64,000 nucleotides of DNA from Yinghuangia sp045039925. GTDB lineage: Bacteria; Actinomycetota; Actinomycetes; Streptomycetales; Streptomycetaceae. Where the stretch lies: contig CP108400.1 of assembly GCA_045039925.1 (NCBI GenBank), positions 2,418,001-2,482,000 on the forward strand, read 5' to 3'. Shown one piece after another: positions 1-9,061 of the stretch; position 1 is the stretch's first letter; each line of letters opens with the position of its first letter. The translations under genes and the position numbers were made by a program. Below the pieces are notes generated by a model, which saw nothing but the letters and a program-made list of their open reading frames with translations, had not been told where the DNA came from and searched no databases.

Positions 1-2
1 GT

Positions 3-491
3 TTCGAGGACATGCCGTGCTCCGTCGCCCAGTTCCTGGAGGTGGCCGGGGAGTGGTGGAGCATGCTCGTGGTGCGGGACGCGTTCCTCGGCATCACGCG
101 CTTCGACGACTTCCACGCGCGCCTCGGCATCTCCCGCAACGTGCTCGCACAGCGGCTCGAACACCTCGTCGAGCACGGGGTGTTGGTGCGCAAGCCGTAC
201 CAGGACAATCCGGTCCGGTACGACTACCGCCTCACCGACAAGGGCCGCGCCCTGTGGCCGGTTCTGACCGCGATGCGGCAGTGGGGCGACGAATGGGCCG
301 CCCCCGACGGCCCGCCGCTGGCCGTCGTACACAAGTCCTGCGGGCACACAATGACGGCCGTGATGGTGTGCAAGGACTGCGGCGAGCACGTCGGCCCGGG
401 GCAGGTCCGTGTCGCGTCGGGACCAGGCGATCCGGAGGGGTCCGTACTGCCGCCCCACCTGCGCCGCAACGAGCCCGCGCCGACAGAGTGA
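3..491 (+). CDS. HxlR-family transcriptional regulator (5' end cut by window)
   Basis: The protein matches HxlR/MarR-like winged-helix DNA-binding regulators: a PCSVAQ cysteine motif, then GEWWSMLVVRDAFLG, the RFDDFHARLGISRNVLAQRL recognition region and a wing ending in YRLTDKGRALWPVL. The first in-frame ATG is at position 12, but the frame is open upstream and encodes Phe-Glu-Asp just before Met. HxlR proteins usually have this motif about ten residues in, so the true start probably lies outside the window. The C-terminal 60 residues carry a Cys/His set (CGHT...CKDCG) that could bind a metal, a common tail in actinobacterial members. HxlR proteins often sense redox or electrophile stress through the N-terminal Cys; the target here is unknown. 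Confidence 0.88.
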   Translation, partial: FEDMPCSVAQFLEVAGEWWSMLVVRDAFLGITRFDDFHARLGISRNVLAQRLEHLVEHGVLVRKPYQDNPVRYDYRLTDKGRALWPVLTAMRQWGDEWAAPDGPPLAVVHKSCGHTMTAVMVCKDCGEHVGPGQVRVASGPGDPEGSVLPPHLRRNEPAPTE

Positions 492-562
492 CGCCCGGCC
501 GCCGAAGCACCGGGCGGCCCACCGACCGGACCGCCTCGCGAGCCACCCGCCGAGTCACCACC

Positions 563-646
563 GAGCCGCCTACCGAGCCGCCGGCCGGCCCGCCAACAGA
601 CCGGCCAACCAAGCCGCCAACCAGGCCGCCGACCGGGCCGTCACGG
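563..646. repeat. 12-bp minisatellite in the 491-848 gap
   Basis: About seven imperfect 12-bp units, of the form GAGCCGCC plus four variable bases, run head to tail in the gap between the HxlR and SRPBCC genes. The period is a multiple of three and would read Pro/Thr-rich in one frame. No gene is supported here: that frame has no ribosome-binding site and no convincing start. The rest of the gap holds only the promoter candidate listed next. Confidence 0.7.
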
Positions 647-673
647 TCCGTTGGGTGGTGGACGCAGACACCA

Positions 674-702
674 TTGACTGTGCCAAATATCGGCGATAGC
701 TT
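674..702 (+). promoter_or_regulatory. candidate promoter for the SRPBCC gene
   Basis: TTGACT (674-679) and TAGCTT (697-702) are separated by 17 bp in a locally AT-richer stretch, about 145 bp upstream of the SRPBCC start. The -35 matches the housekeeping consensus well; the -10 fits only the loose TAnnnT pattern. This is a sequence match only. Confidence 0.4.
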
Positions 703-847
703 CACGACACCCGGATCCTGCGGCGGCACCCGTGCGCGCTGGTACACGCACACGACGCGGCGGCCAGGCTCCCTGCTTCACCCGCGAACTGCGATAACCG
801 CACGTGGCGGTCCGCCCGCCCCCGTGCCGAGCAGAAGGACCATGCGC

Positions 848-1276
848 ATGCCTGTCATCAACGAGCAGATCGAGATCGCCGCCGCGCCCGAGGCGGTCTG
901 GGAGAAGCTCGCCAACTTCGGCAACTTCCCCCAGTGGATGGTCCCCCACGTCGAGTTCCCCGGCGGAGGTCCGGAGAAGCTCGAGGCCGGCGTCGAGTAC
1001 GACGAGAAGATGAAGCTCATGGGCTTCCCGGCGGACATCAAGTGGACGATCAAGAACGTCGAGCAGGGCGTCCGCATAGACCTCGACGGCAAGGGCCCGA
1101 TGGGCGTCAGCATGGTCGAGTCGTTCATCGTCGAGGCCAGCGGCGAAGGCACCCTCTTCAAGATCGACTCCGAGGTCAAGGGCGGCGCGGTCTCGATGAT
1201 GGCCGGCAAGGTCACCAAGGCCACCCAGGAGGCCCTGGTCGAGTCCCTCGGCAAGTTCAAGGCGCTCTTCGCCTGA
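848..1276 (+). CDS. SRPBCC (START-like) family protein
   Basis: A 142-residue single-domain protein of the polyketide-cyclase/Bet v1-like SRPBCC fold. It starts INEQIEIAAAPEAVWEKLAN, the usual first strand and helix, continues through FPQWMVPHVE and ends in the long helix KATQEALVESLGKFKALF. This fold forms a hydrophobic pocket for lipids, polyketides or other small molecules; the ligand cannot be read from sequence. ATG codons lie at 842 and 848. The AGAAGGA ribosome site (833-839) is 8 nt from 848 but only 2 nt from 842, so 848 is preferred. It appears monocistronic. Confidence 0.85.
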   Translation: MPVINEQIEIAAAPEAVWEKLANFGNFPQWMVPHVEFPGGGPEKLEAGVEYDEKMKLMGFPADIKWTIKNVEQGVRIDLDGKGPMGVSMVESFIVEASGEGTLFKIDSEVKGGAVSMMAGKVTKATQEALVESLGKFKALFA

Positions 1277-1400
1277 ACACCCGCTGAACGACCCTCTGAA
1301 CCACGCTCCCGAGCGGCCCGAACCACCCGCCGCATCGGTACGCACGCCACCGCGCCCCGCACCGGACCCCCGCCTCACCTGTGATACTTGACCATTCGTC

Positions 1401-2879
1401 ATGTCTCACTGGACTCGAGGTGGGTCGCCGGTACGGGGCGCGTTGCGCGTTTTCCGGGCGTCCCGGAAGGGGCGTGTCTTGCCCGCGAAGCCCGCCGAAG
1501 CACCCCCGGGGAATGCGTTCCCGTGGCCCATCCACCAGAACACGCTCGGCAACGGCCTGCGCGTCGTGGTCAGCCCGGACCCGTCCGTCCCGCTGGCCGC
1601 CGTCAACCTCTGGTACGACGTCGGCGCCCGCCACGAACCGCCCGGCAGGCACGGCTTCGCGCACCTCTTCGAGCACCTGATGTTCGAGGGCTCCGCACAC
1701 GTCGCCAAGGGCGAGCACTTCGCGTTCGTGCAGTCCTGCGGCGGCGACGCGATCAACGCGTCCACCAGCCCCGACCGCACGAACTACTACCAGACCGTGC
1801 CCTCCGGGCAGCTCGAACTCGCGCTGTGGCTCGAGGCGGACCGCATGGGCTCGCTCGCGCTGACCCAGGAGACCCTGGACAACCAGCGCGACGTGGTCAA
1901 GAACGAGCGGCGCCAGCGCTACGACAACGTGCCGTACGGCCGGTGGAGCGAGGTGATGGTCGAACTCGCCTACCCCGAAGGCCATCCGTACGCGCACTCG
2001 ACGATCGGTTCGATGGCCGAGCTGGACAGCGCGACGCTCGCCGACTTCACCGAGTTCCACGCCACCTACTACGCGCCGGACAACGCCGTGCTGACCGTGG
2101 TGGGGGACGTCGACCCCGACAACGTGGTCGCCCTCGCGGAGCGCTACTTCGGCCGCCTGCCGGCGCGCGGGACCTTCCCCGCCCCCGAAGCCGCCGCACT
2201 GCCACGCCAGTTCGGGGAGGGCCGTGAGGTCACCCTCGTCGAAGACGTGCCGCTGCCCCGGGTGTTCCTGTGCCACCGCGGCCCGGCCTGGGGCTCGCCG
2301 GACTCCGCCGCGGCCGAGATCCTGGCGACCGTGCTGGGCCGGGGACGCGGATCGCGGCTCTACCGCGCACTCGTGACGGACCGTCGGCTCGCCCAGGCGG
2401 AAAGCGGCTTCATGGCCTCCTGGGGGCTCATGCACCACGCGTCCATGGTCATGGGCGCGTGCGCGCCGCGCGAGGGGATCGAGCCGGAGGCGGTCGTCGC
2501 GGCGTACGCGGAGATCTGCGACGAAGCCGCCCGCGGCGGCGTCACGGCGGCCGAACTGGAGCGCGCCCGCGCCATGCTCACCGGCGACTGGCTGCGCGAA
2601 CTCGCGTCCGTAAACGGCCGCGCCGACGCACTGGGCCAGTACGCCACCCGCTTCGGCGACGCCGCGAGCATCCGGGACCGCGTCGCCCTCCTCGACGCCG
2701 TGACCGCAGAGGACGTGCTGCGGGTCGCCGCCGACACCTTCCGCCCCGACAACCGCGTCGTGCTCACCTACCTGCCGCAGCCGCAGTCCGCGAGCGAACC
2801 CGACACCCCGGACACCATCGGCGAGACAGGCGACACCGCGCGCGGCACCGCGCCGGCCGACGAGGAGGACGCCGCGTGA
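1401..2879 (+). CDS. M16-family zinc metallopeptidase (catalytic subunit)
   Basis: An M16 (pitrilysin/processing peptidase) protein of about 490 residues. The inverted zinc motif HLFEH is at residues 88-92, and the third ligand region KNERRQRYDN follows about 75 residues later as expected. A second inactive M16 half completes the clamshell, and the C-terminus is acidic and disordered. Such enzymes cleave peptides in an enclosed chamber. The ATG at 1401 lacks a ribosome site. A TTG at 1479 has GGAAGGGG 6 nt upstream and trims 26 poorly conserved residues, so it may be the real start. The 3' end overlaps the next M16 gene by 4 bp, implying a coupled heterodimer. Confidence 0.9.
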   Translation: MSHWTRGGSPVRGALRVFRASRKGRVLPAKPAEAPPGNAFPWPIHQNTLGNGLRVVVSPDPSVPLAAVNLWYDVGARHEPPGRHGFAHLFEHLMFEGSAHVAKGEHFAFVQSCGGDAINASTSPDRTNYYQTVPSGQLELALWLEADRMGSLALTQETLDNQRDVVKNERRQRYDNVPYGRWSEVMVELAYPEGHPYAHSTIGSMAELDSATLADFTEFHATYYAPDNAVLTVVGDVDPDNVVALAERYFGRLPARGTFPAPEAAALPRQFGEGREVTLVEDVPLPRVFLCHRGPAWGSPDSAAAEILATVLGRGRGSRLYRALVTDRRLAQAESGFMASWGLMHHASMVMGACAPREGIEPEAVVAAYAEICDEAARGGVTAAELERARAMLTGDWLRELASVNGRADALGQYATRFGDAASIRDRVALLDAVTAEDVLRVAADTFRPDNRVVLTYLPQPQSASEPDTPDTIGETGDTARGTAPADEEDAA

Positions 2880-4285
2880 GCACCACCACCCCCGCGAGCA
2901 GCCCGGCCACCGGCGGTTCCGCGGACGGGACTTCGTCCGCCGACCTGCTGGTCGCCGAGCGTCCGGCCGGGGCGGGGCCGCGCCCGTACACCTTCCCCGA
3001 GGTCCGGCGCGTGCGCGTGGCGGGCGGCGAGATCGTCGCCGCGCACCTGCCCGGCCGCGCGATGGCCTGGGCGGGCCTCGTGCTGGAGGCCGGGGCGCTG
3101 CACGAACCGGCCGGCCTGGAAGGGCTGTCCCGGGCCACCGGCGGCCTGCTCGACGAGGGCACCGAGAACTACTCCGCCGACGGGTTCGCGCTCGCCGTCG
3201 AGGGCCTGGGTGCGCGCTGGACCTGGGGCCACGAGTGGGAGACGCAGAGCATCGGCGTCGACATCCCGGTCGCCCGGCTCGCGGACGGCGTCGACCTGCT
3301 CGCCGAGGCCGTACGCCGCCCCGCGTTCACCGACCACGACGTCGAGCGGTTCCTCGCCGACATCGCCAGCTCGCTCAAGCACCAGTGGGCGCAGCCCGGG
3401 ACGCGGGCGCAGGAGACGTACCGGCGTGCGCTGTTCGGCCCGGACAGCCGCTACGGCAGCCTGCTCGACGGCACCCCGGCCAGCAACGCCGAGGTGACGG
3501 CCGACCACATCCGTGACTTCCACGCCCGGCGCATGACCGCCCCCGGCACCCTCGTGGTGGCCGCCGACCTCGACGCGGTGGACCTGGAGGCCCTCGGCCG
3601 CGCGGTGTTCGAGGGCGCCTCCGGACCGGACGGCCGGGCGGACGCCCCGCCCGCGGCGCACGACCCGGCGGGCGTACGCGTGCTGCTCGTGGACCGCCCC
3701 GGCGCGGTGCAGTCCGTCCTGCGCATCGGCCACACGGCACCGCCCCGGTCGACCCCCGACCTCGTCGCCATCGACCTGTTCTCCGAGGTGCTGGGCGGCT
3801 CCTTCACGTCGCGGCTCAACCATCAGCTGCGCGAGGTCAAGGGCTACACGTACGGCGCCGGGGCGTCCTTCGCGCACGGCCGCCGGGTGGGGACCTTCAC
3901 GGTGGCCGCCTCGGTGCACACCGAGGTGACCGCGGACGCCGTCGCCGACGCACTCGCCGAGGTCCGCCGCATGCACGAACACGGGGTGACCGACGAGGAG
4001 TTCGTCACCACCAAGACCCACGTGCTGGGCAGCGTGCCGATCCGCCTCCAGACGCCGCGCGGCATCGGCGGACGGGTCCGCGAGGCGGTCGTGCACGGGC
4101 TGCCCGACGACCATGTGACCCGGCAGTACGCCGAGTTCGTGGCGGCCGAGCCCGCGGAGGCGACCCGCGCCGCCGCGACGTACCTGCGCCCCGACGCACT
4201 CACCATCGTGGTCGAGGGCGACGCGGCCAAGGTGCTCCCGGGCCTGGAGGCGGCCGGCTTCGACGTCACGCAAGCACCCGACTGA
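2876..4285 (+). CDS. M16-family peptidase-like protein (non-catalytic partner)
   Basis: A 469-residue M16 protein starting at a GTG that overlaps the previous stop (GTGA), with GAGGAGG 8 nt upstream. Where the partner has the HxxEH zinc motif this one reads LEGLSRATGGLLDEGTENY, so the zinc ligands are gone while the fold markers remain (AGALHEPAGLEGLS, SRLNHQLREVKGYTYGAG). In known two-gene M16 systems one subunit is catalytic and the other supplies substrate-binding surface, and this pair fits that arrangement. A 30-residue Ser/Thr/Gly-rich leader precedes the domain. No signal peptide is seen, so the pair probably acts in the cytoplasm. Confidence 0.9.
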   Translation: MSTTTPASSPATGGSADGTSSADLLVAERPAGAGPRPYTFPEVRRVRVAGGEIVAAHLPGRAMAWAGLVLEAGALHEPAGLEGLSRATGGLLDEGTENYSADGFALAVEGLGARWTWGHEWETQSIGVDIPVARLADGVDLLAEAVRRPAFTDHDVERFLADIASSLKHQWAQPGTRAQETYRRALFGPDSRYGSLLDGTPASNAEVTADHIRDFHARRMTAPGTLVVAADLDAVDLEALGRAVFEGASGPDGRADAPPAAHDPAGVRVLLVDRPGAVQSVLRIGHTAPPRSTPDLVAIDLFSEVLGGSFTSRLNHQLREVKGYTYGAGASFAHGRRVGTFTVAASVHTEVTADAVADALAEVRRMHEHGVTDEEFVTTKTHVLGSVPIRLQTPRGIGGRVREAVVHGLPDDHVTRQYAEFVAAEPAEATRAAATYLRPDALTIVVEGDAAKVLPGLEAAGFDVTQAPD

Positions 4286-4295
4286 CGCTGTCGGA

Positions 4296-4333
4296 ATCGG
4301 CAAGGACGCCGGAAATCCGGCCGACTTGCCGAT
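4296..4333. terminator. bidirectional hairpin terminator
   Basis: Outer arms ATCGGCAAG (4296-4304) and CTTGCCGAT (4325-4333) enclose an inner stem GCCGG-aaat-CCGGC. It lies between the converging M16 operon and the next minus-strand gene. There is no clear U-tract, as is common in high-GC actinobacteria. Confidence 0.6.
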
Positions 4334-4353
4334 CTCCGCGGCATTGCGAAGAG

Positions 4354-5055
4354 TCATTCCCCCGGCGCGTCGCGCACATAGTCCTGGCGGTAGGCACTCC
4401 ACACCGCCGGACCCAGGTCGTGCGTGACCGTCGGGGGCAACGGCCAGATGGGGCCCTGGAGTTCGCACAGGACCACATGACGCCCGTCGCCGGCGTCGAA
4501 CCACCGCACCCCGACCGCGCCGACCGCGGGCAGCAGTGCGGGCACCGCCTCGGAGGACAGCCACCGCTCCACCGCCCGGTCGTCACCCCGCACCGCAAGA
4601 TGCAGCAGCTTCTCCCCCGCCGGGAACAACCGGGCGACGGATACCGAGGGCCACCGGCGGCGTTCACGGCACACCAGCCGGATCCCGTCGAGCTCGGCCG
4701 TCAGTTCCGGCGGCGCGGTGCTGCCTATCGCGGTCAGGCTCCGGAACTCCACGGTGTCCAGGACGTCGGGGTGCTTCAGGTCGTACAGCGTCAGGAACCG
4801 GGCCGGCTCGGGGAGGTCCGCCGCCTCGTCGTCCGCCGGCAGGCCGGGGTCGCCGGACGCGAACGCGCCGGCGAGCTCGAAGCGGCGTACCCGCCGCACG
4901 CCCGGGACCCGCAGCACCAGGCCGTGGTAACGGTCACTCCACGGGGTGAACGAACCGTCCAGGGCGATGGGCAGGTCGGACCGCACGTGCAAGAGCCCGG
5001 CGCCGAACTCGAAGCGTGCGAGGGCTTCCCATGTGCCCCACTCCCCGCCGCCCAT
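4354..5055 (-). CDS. conserved hypothetical protein, probable dimeric alpha/beta-barrel fold
   Basis: A 233-residue soluble protein that I do not recognise with certainty. It appears to consist of two similar halves. Each has the pattern of a strand, an Arg-rich region (VPGVRRVRRFELAG), a hydrophobic strand FLTLYDLKHPDVLDT and a FRSLT turn, which resembles EthD-like ferredoxin-fold barrels that bind small polyketide-like ligands. The start is well supported: GGAGG sits 7 nt before the ATG at 5055. It lies just downstream of an ankyrin gene on the same strand. No catalytic residues can be assigned. Confidence 0.65.
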   Translation of the reverse strand: MGGGEWGTWEALARFEFGAGLLHVRSDLPIALDGSFTPWSDRYHGLVLRVPGVRRVRRFELAGAFASGDPGLPADDEAADLPEPARFLTLYDLKHPDVLDTVEFRSLTAIGSTAPPELTAELDGIRLVCRERRRWPSVSVARLFPAGEKLLHLAVRGDDRAVERWLSSEAVPALLPAVGAVGVRWFDAGDGRHVVLCELQGPIWPLPPTVTHDLGPAVWSAYRQDYVRDAPGE

Positions 5056-5088
5056 CGCACCGCCTCCGCCTCCCCGGCGTCAGCCTTA

Positions 5089-5517
5089 CTACCCGGCGGG
5101 AGGGGAAAGCATGTCCTCTTTGCCGAACATCCGGGCCGTGTCGGCGGCCGACGGCGTCCCCGCATTCGGGTCGGCGCCCGCCCCGAGGAGCGCCCGGGCG
5201 ATCTCCGGCTCGTTCTTGAACACCGCGCCCGCCAGCGGCGTCTGCCCCTTGTCGTTCGCGCGGTTGGCGTCGGCACCCCGCTTGAGCAGCACCTGAACGG
5301 CCGCCAGATGCCCGTGGTACGCCGACAGCATCAGCAGCGTGTCGCCCGAGTCGTTGGCCAGGTCGACCGGCAGCCCGGCGTCGACGTAGCTCGCCAGCAT
5401 CTCCGCGTCACCGCCCCGCGCGGCGGTGAACACGCGCGTCGCCAGCTCCTGCATGGCGGCCTCGTCGGTGTCCGGCTCCTGCGGCAGCTGCTGCCACGGC
5501 TCATTCGCGTCGGTCAC
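5089..5517 (-). CDS. ankyrin-repeat protein
   Basis: A 142-residue protein with three to four ankyrin repeats. They show the canonical pattern GDTLLMLSAYHGHLAAVQVL, then GQTPLAGAVFKNEPEIARAL, with the inter-repeat turn GADANRANDK. Ankyrin repeats are protein-protein interaction scaffolds; the partner is unknown. The GTG start at 5517 has AGAAGGG 8 nt upstream, whereas the in-frame GTG at 5526 would overlap that ribosome site. It runs toward the hypothetical gene ending at 4354 (34 bp gap) and may share its transcript. It diverges from the O-methyltransferase gene with only about 90 bp between starts. Confidence 0.88.
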   Translation of the reverse strand: MTDANEPWQQLPQEPDTDEAAMQELATRVFTAARGGDAEMLASYVDAGLPVDLANDSGDTLLMLSAYHGHLAAVQVLLKRGADANRANDKGQTPLAGAVFKNEPEIARALLGAGADPNAGTPSAADTARMFGKEDMLSPPAG

Positions 5518-5610
5518 GCGTCGCACCCTTCTCTCGTCACCCGGCTCCTGCACACTCTGAACAGGATCGATCACCGAGTCGGCCGGACCCGGCGTCCCGG
5601 AAGGAAGACT

Positions 5611-6273
5611 ATGTCGCTCTCGAAGAACATCCAGATCACCGAGGCGCTGTACACGTACATCCTCGACCACTCGACTCCCCCGGACGCCGTCCAGGAAGAG
5701 CTGATCGAGCGCACCCGGACGTCGCTCGGCAACCGGGCGGGCATGCAGATCCCGCCCGAACAGGGCACCTTCCTGACGCTCCTGACGAAGCTCGTCGCCC
5801 CGCGCTTCGCGGTCGAGGTCGGCACGTTCACCGGCTACTCCGCACTCGCCATCGCGCGCGGCCTCCCCGAGGGCGGGCGGCTGCTGTGCTGCGACGTGTC
5901 GGAGGAGTGGACCGCGGTCGCGCGCGAGGCGTGGCTCAAGGCGGGGGTCACCGACCGCATCGAGCTGCGCATCGCCCCGGCGCTCGACACGCTCAACGCG
6001 CTGCCGTCGTCCCCGCACATCGACCTGGCCTTCGTCGACGCCAACAAGGACGGGTACGTCGACTACTGGGAGGCGCTGATCCCCCGCATGAACCCGGGTG
6101 GCCTCGTACTCGCCGACAACGTGCTCTACAGCGGCGACGTCGTGAGCCCCGCGCCCGGCAGCGGCGCCGAGGGCGTCCACCGCTTCAACGAGCACGTACG
6201 CGCCGACCCGCGCGTCGAAGCCGTCATCCTGCCGGTCGCCGACGGCCTGACCTTCGCCCGCGTACTCGGCTGA
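5611..6273 (+). CDS. class I O-methyltransferase (caffeoyl-CoA OMT type)
   Basis: A 220-residue S-adenosylmethionine-dependent O-methyltransferase. It has motif I (VEVGTFTGYSALAIARGLP), the acidic ribose-binding position in LLCCDVSEEW, the metal/catalytic region DLAFVDANKDGYVDYWEALIPRMN and LADNVLYSGDV. These match the cation-dependent catechol/caffeoyl-CoA family, in which the Asp of FVDANK and the Asp-Asn of LADNVL coordinate a divalent metal. The natural substrate is probably a vicinal diol-bearing aromatic. The ATG has a strong GGAAGGA site just upstream. A large hairpin directly after the stop ends the unit. Confidence 0.93.
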   Translation: MSLSKNIQITEALYTYILDHSTPPDAVQEELIERTRTSLGNRAGMQIPPEQGTFLTLLTKLVAPRFAVEVGTFTGYSALAIARGLPEGGRLLCCDVSEEWTAVAREAWLKAGVTDRIELRIAPALDTLNALPSSPHIDLAFVDANKDGYVDYWEALIPRMNPGGLVLADNVLYSGDVVSPAPGSGAEGVHRFNEHVRADPRVEAVILPVADGLTFARVLG

Positions 6274-6280
6274 ACCGCCC

Positions 6281-6315
6281 GGCGCGGGGCGGGGCCTCGG
6301 ACCCCGCCCCGCGCC
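6281..6315. terminator. strong bidirectional hairpin terminator
   Basis: A perfect 14-bp stem, GGCGCGGGGCGGGG (6281-6294) with CCCCGCCCCGCGCC (6302-6315), with a 7-nt loop. It sits between the converging O-methyltransferase and DUF6493 genes. Confidence 0.8.
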
Positions 6316-6331
6316 GCGCCGCGTTGCGGGC

Positions 6332-9061
6332 TCAGCCCGCGCTCAGGACCGTGTGCAGGCGTTTGCCCTCGACGGCGATGCGCGAGCTTCCCTTCGCCGT
6401 CGCGAAGGGCTCCAGGCCCGGCAGGAGGCCGCGGGCGCCGCTGCGGGCCGCGGACTCGGCGGCGATCGCGAGGAGGTCTCCGAAACCCGCCGGACGGCGT
6501 TCGGCGGCCAGCAGCGGCGGCAGGAAGCCGGACATGAGGTCCCACGAAGCGGCGTACGCGCCCGCACCGGCAACCTGCTTGAGCGAATCCACCACGCGCG
6601 TCGTCTTGACCCGGTCGATCGCGACAAGTCCCGCCAGCGCGGCCCCCGTTGCCGACGCGTCCCACGGCGAGTCCGTACGCGCCGCCAGGGTGAGGCAGGC
6701 GTCCGCCGCGAGGGTGCGGTCCTCCGGATGCCGGGCACCCAGGCCGTACGCCAGGGCAAGGGCCATCCCCGCCCCGGGAGTTCCGTCCGCCTCGGCGAGC
6801 AGGGGCAGGATCTCGGCGTGGCCGCGGTGGTCCTCGGCGGTCACGATGAGCGGGACGGCCGCGTGTGCGGCGATGACATCGCGGTGCGCGGGTGCCAAGA
6901 GGACCCAGCACGGCATGTCGAGGTGGGACTCGTAGCCGTTGACGTCCTTCCACCGGCCGTCGCCCTCGGGTACGTCGCACAGGTACGGCGCGAGGTTGCC
7001 GCCCGCGAAGCCCGCGGGCGTGGGTCCGACGGCGGCCAAGAGGTGGTGGTGGACGATCTCGCCGCCGTCCGGTGTCTGCCACCAGTGCGAGTCATATCGG
7101 CGGCTTCCCTCCCACTGCGTGACCGCAGGCGCCGGCATGCCGCCCGCGGCCATCACCTGGGCGGCCCACTCGCCGGCGGGCGAGGCCAGCTTCCCGGCCC
7201 TGGCCACGGTGTCGGCGTCGATCTCGCTGGGCAGGCGCAGCAGTGCCTGTTCGAGGTCGCAGGCCCACGGCGTACGCCCGGCGGCTTCCCACTCCTCCAG
7301 CCCGCGCACGAGTTCCCCGGGGTCGACGTAGCCCGACGCCGTCACCGGACGGGCGAGGTACGGTCCGGCGACCGGGACGCGGAGACGCTGCGCGACCTCG
7401 TGCAGGCGGGTCACCAGCGCCTGCTGCGGCCCCGGGACCCGGGCGTCGGGCTTCGGCGCGTCGCCCCCATGGCCCTTGCCGAACAGGCTCCGGAACCAGC
7501 CCTGTTGCCCGCCCTTGCCGATGGTCGCGGTGGCCATCGCGGCGACCGCGGTGTAGGCGTTGGTCACGTTGGTGCCGAACCACGTCATGCGCCCGGAGTC
7601 CAACGCCCTTTCCACCACCGGCCGAAGGCCGTCCGCCAGGGCCTGGCGGTCGCGTGCCGACTCGCGGAGCAGGGCTTCGACCAGGCGCTCGACGGCGATC
7701 GGGTCGGTGGGGGCGGCCCGGCCCGACCACATGTTCCTCGTGGTCGCGAGGTAGGCGTTCAACTCCTCGGCGAGTTCGTCGATCGAGCCGATCGGCGGCG
7801 GGAGTTCGCGCGGCGTGAAGGGCGGTAGCTCTGGTGCGGGCGCCGCGGGTGCGGCGTCCTCACCGAGGAGGCCGGCCGCCACTCCGAGGGTCGGCTCGAC
7901 CAGGACGTCGAGGGACGCCCGCAGTTCGGCGCGTACCGCAAGGGCCTGCTGCTCCGTCAGCTTCGGCAGGAACTTGGCGATGGACTTGAGCGCGCGGTCG
8001 TGGAGGTCGGAGGCGTCCTGGGTGAAGACGGTGGCGGCCGCGGCCAGCAGGTCGGCGGCGTGGTCAGGATGGCGGCGTACGGCCTTGTCGAGCCAGGTGA
8101 ACTGGGCCCGCACGTACTTCTTCTCGGGCCGGAACATCACCGCGCGGGTGGCCTCGACCACCTGCTCGCCGGTGAGCCGTCCGGCCTCGTCCAGTCCGCG
8201 TAGCGCGGCCTGGGCGAGTGCGGCGGCGGCCGACGGTCCGTCGGGCAGGAGCCGCAGGTACGTGGTGACGCGCGCGGCCTTCTCGTCCTCGGTGGGTTGG
8301 AGTGCCTCGTAGAGGCGGGCGAAGCCCCGGGCGTCCGGCGGTTGGACACCGCGCAGCAGCCGGGACAGGCAGGCGTTGATGGTGGCTTCGCGGTCGATGA
8401 AGTCCGAGTCGCAGAGGGTCCGGAACGCGTGCGTCCACGTCTGCTCCGGTTCGGTCTCCCGCCACCGGTCGTTGTCCTCCAGACGGCGGCCGATCTGCTC
8501 CACGTCGAACAGCCGCAGCAGCATGACCGGTGCCAGCGGGTCGGCGTGCAGCGCCTGCACCAGCTGCTGCGGACGGCGGTGCGGCTGCCGGGTGCGGTCG
8601 TCGAACCAGCCGATCGTGTAGCGCTCGGCGGTCGGCGGCTCGGCACCGCAGATGCGGACGAGCCGGTCGACCAGGTCCCAGTCGCTCCCCCACCAGTCGT
8701 CGCCGAGACGCTCGGCCAGGCGCTCGGCTATGTCCGGGATCCACTCCGGCTGACGCTGCATCAGGACGGTGACGACCTGCTCGTTCGCCGAGGCCTTCCG
8801 GTCCCCTTGGAGGTCGCGCCGCGCCAGCCACTGGCTGACTCCCGCGGCGCCGCCGATGCACGCGGCACCGGCGATCCGCAGCGGTGCCACCACCGAGTCG
8901 TCGCCCCACCGCCCGCCCCGGGCCTTCAGGGCGGCCTTCAACTCCGGGACCAGCGTGCGCCGCTCGGCCTCGGTAAGTCCCTCGAACAGGGCCGGGAGCG
9001 CCGGGCGTCCGCCCTTCTTCTTGAGGGTCTGCCGGACGTCCGCCCAGGTAGGCACCGTCAC
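6332..9061 (-). CDS. DUF6493-family large protein
   Basis: A 909-residue protein starting at a GTG that overlaps the SWIM gene stop (GTGA), with GGAGG 7 nt upstream. It has no signal peptide or membrane segment. The N-terminal third reads as a helical array (TWADVRQTLKKKGG, LARRDLQGDRKASANEQVV, WWGSDWDLVDRLVRICG). The middle continues in HEAT-like helices, and a Trp/Tyr-rich C-terminal section (YDSHWWQTPDGGEIVHHH) follows after about residue 640. I recall this family as a frequent Streptomyces neighbour of SWIM proteins; its biochemical role is not established. The coupling suggests the two products work together. The stop lies just before a strong shared terminator. Confidence 0.82.
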   Translation of the reverse strand: MTVPTWADVRQTLKKKGGRPALPALFEGLTEAERRTLVPELKAALKARGGRWGDDSVVAPLRIAGAACIGGAAGVSQWLARRDLQGDRKASANEQVVTVLMQRQPEWIPDIAERLAERLGDDWWGSDWDLVDRLVRICGAEPPTAERYTIGWFDDRTRQPHRRPQQLVQALHADPLAPVMLLRLFDVEQIGRRLEDNDRWRETEPEQTWTHAFRTLCDSDFIDREATINACLSRLLRGVQPPDARGFARLYEALQPTEDEKAARVTTYLRLLPDGPSAAAALAQAALRGLDEAGRLTGEQVVEATRAVMFRPEKKYVRAQFTWLDKAVRRHPDHAADLLAAAATVFTQDASDLHDRALKSIAKFLPKLTEQQALAVRAELRASLDVLVEPTLGVAAGLLGEDAAPAAPAPELPPFTPRELPPPIGSIDELAEELNAYLATTRNMWSGRAAPTDPIAVERLVEALLRESARDRQALADGLRPVVERALDSGRMTWFGTNVTNAYTAVAAMATATIGKGGQQGWFRSLFGKGHGGDAPKPDARVPGPQQALVTRLHEVAQRLRVPVAGPYLARPVTASGYVDPGELVRGLEEWEAAGRTPWACDLEQALLRLPSEIDADTVARAGKLASPAGEWAAQVMAAGGMPAPAVTQWEGSRRYDSHWWQTPDGGEIVHHHLLAAVGPTPAGFAGGNLAPYLCDVPEGDGRWKDVNGYESHLDMPCWVLLAPAHRDVIAAHAAVPLIVTAEDHRGHAEILPLLAEADGTPGAGMALALAYGLGARHPEDRTLAADACLTLAARTDSPWDASATGAALAGLVAIDRVKTTRVVDSLKQVAGAGAYAASWDLMSGFLPPLLAAERRPAGFGDLLAIAAESAARSGARGLLPGLEPFATAKGSSRIAVEGKRLHTVLSAG

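Noticed and set aside
4420..5610. Upstream open extension of the O-methyltransferase frame
   Set aside because: It is antisense to two supported genes, and the ATG at 5611 has a strong ribosome site and matches the family length.
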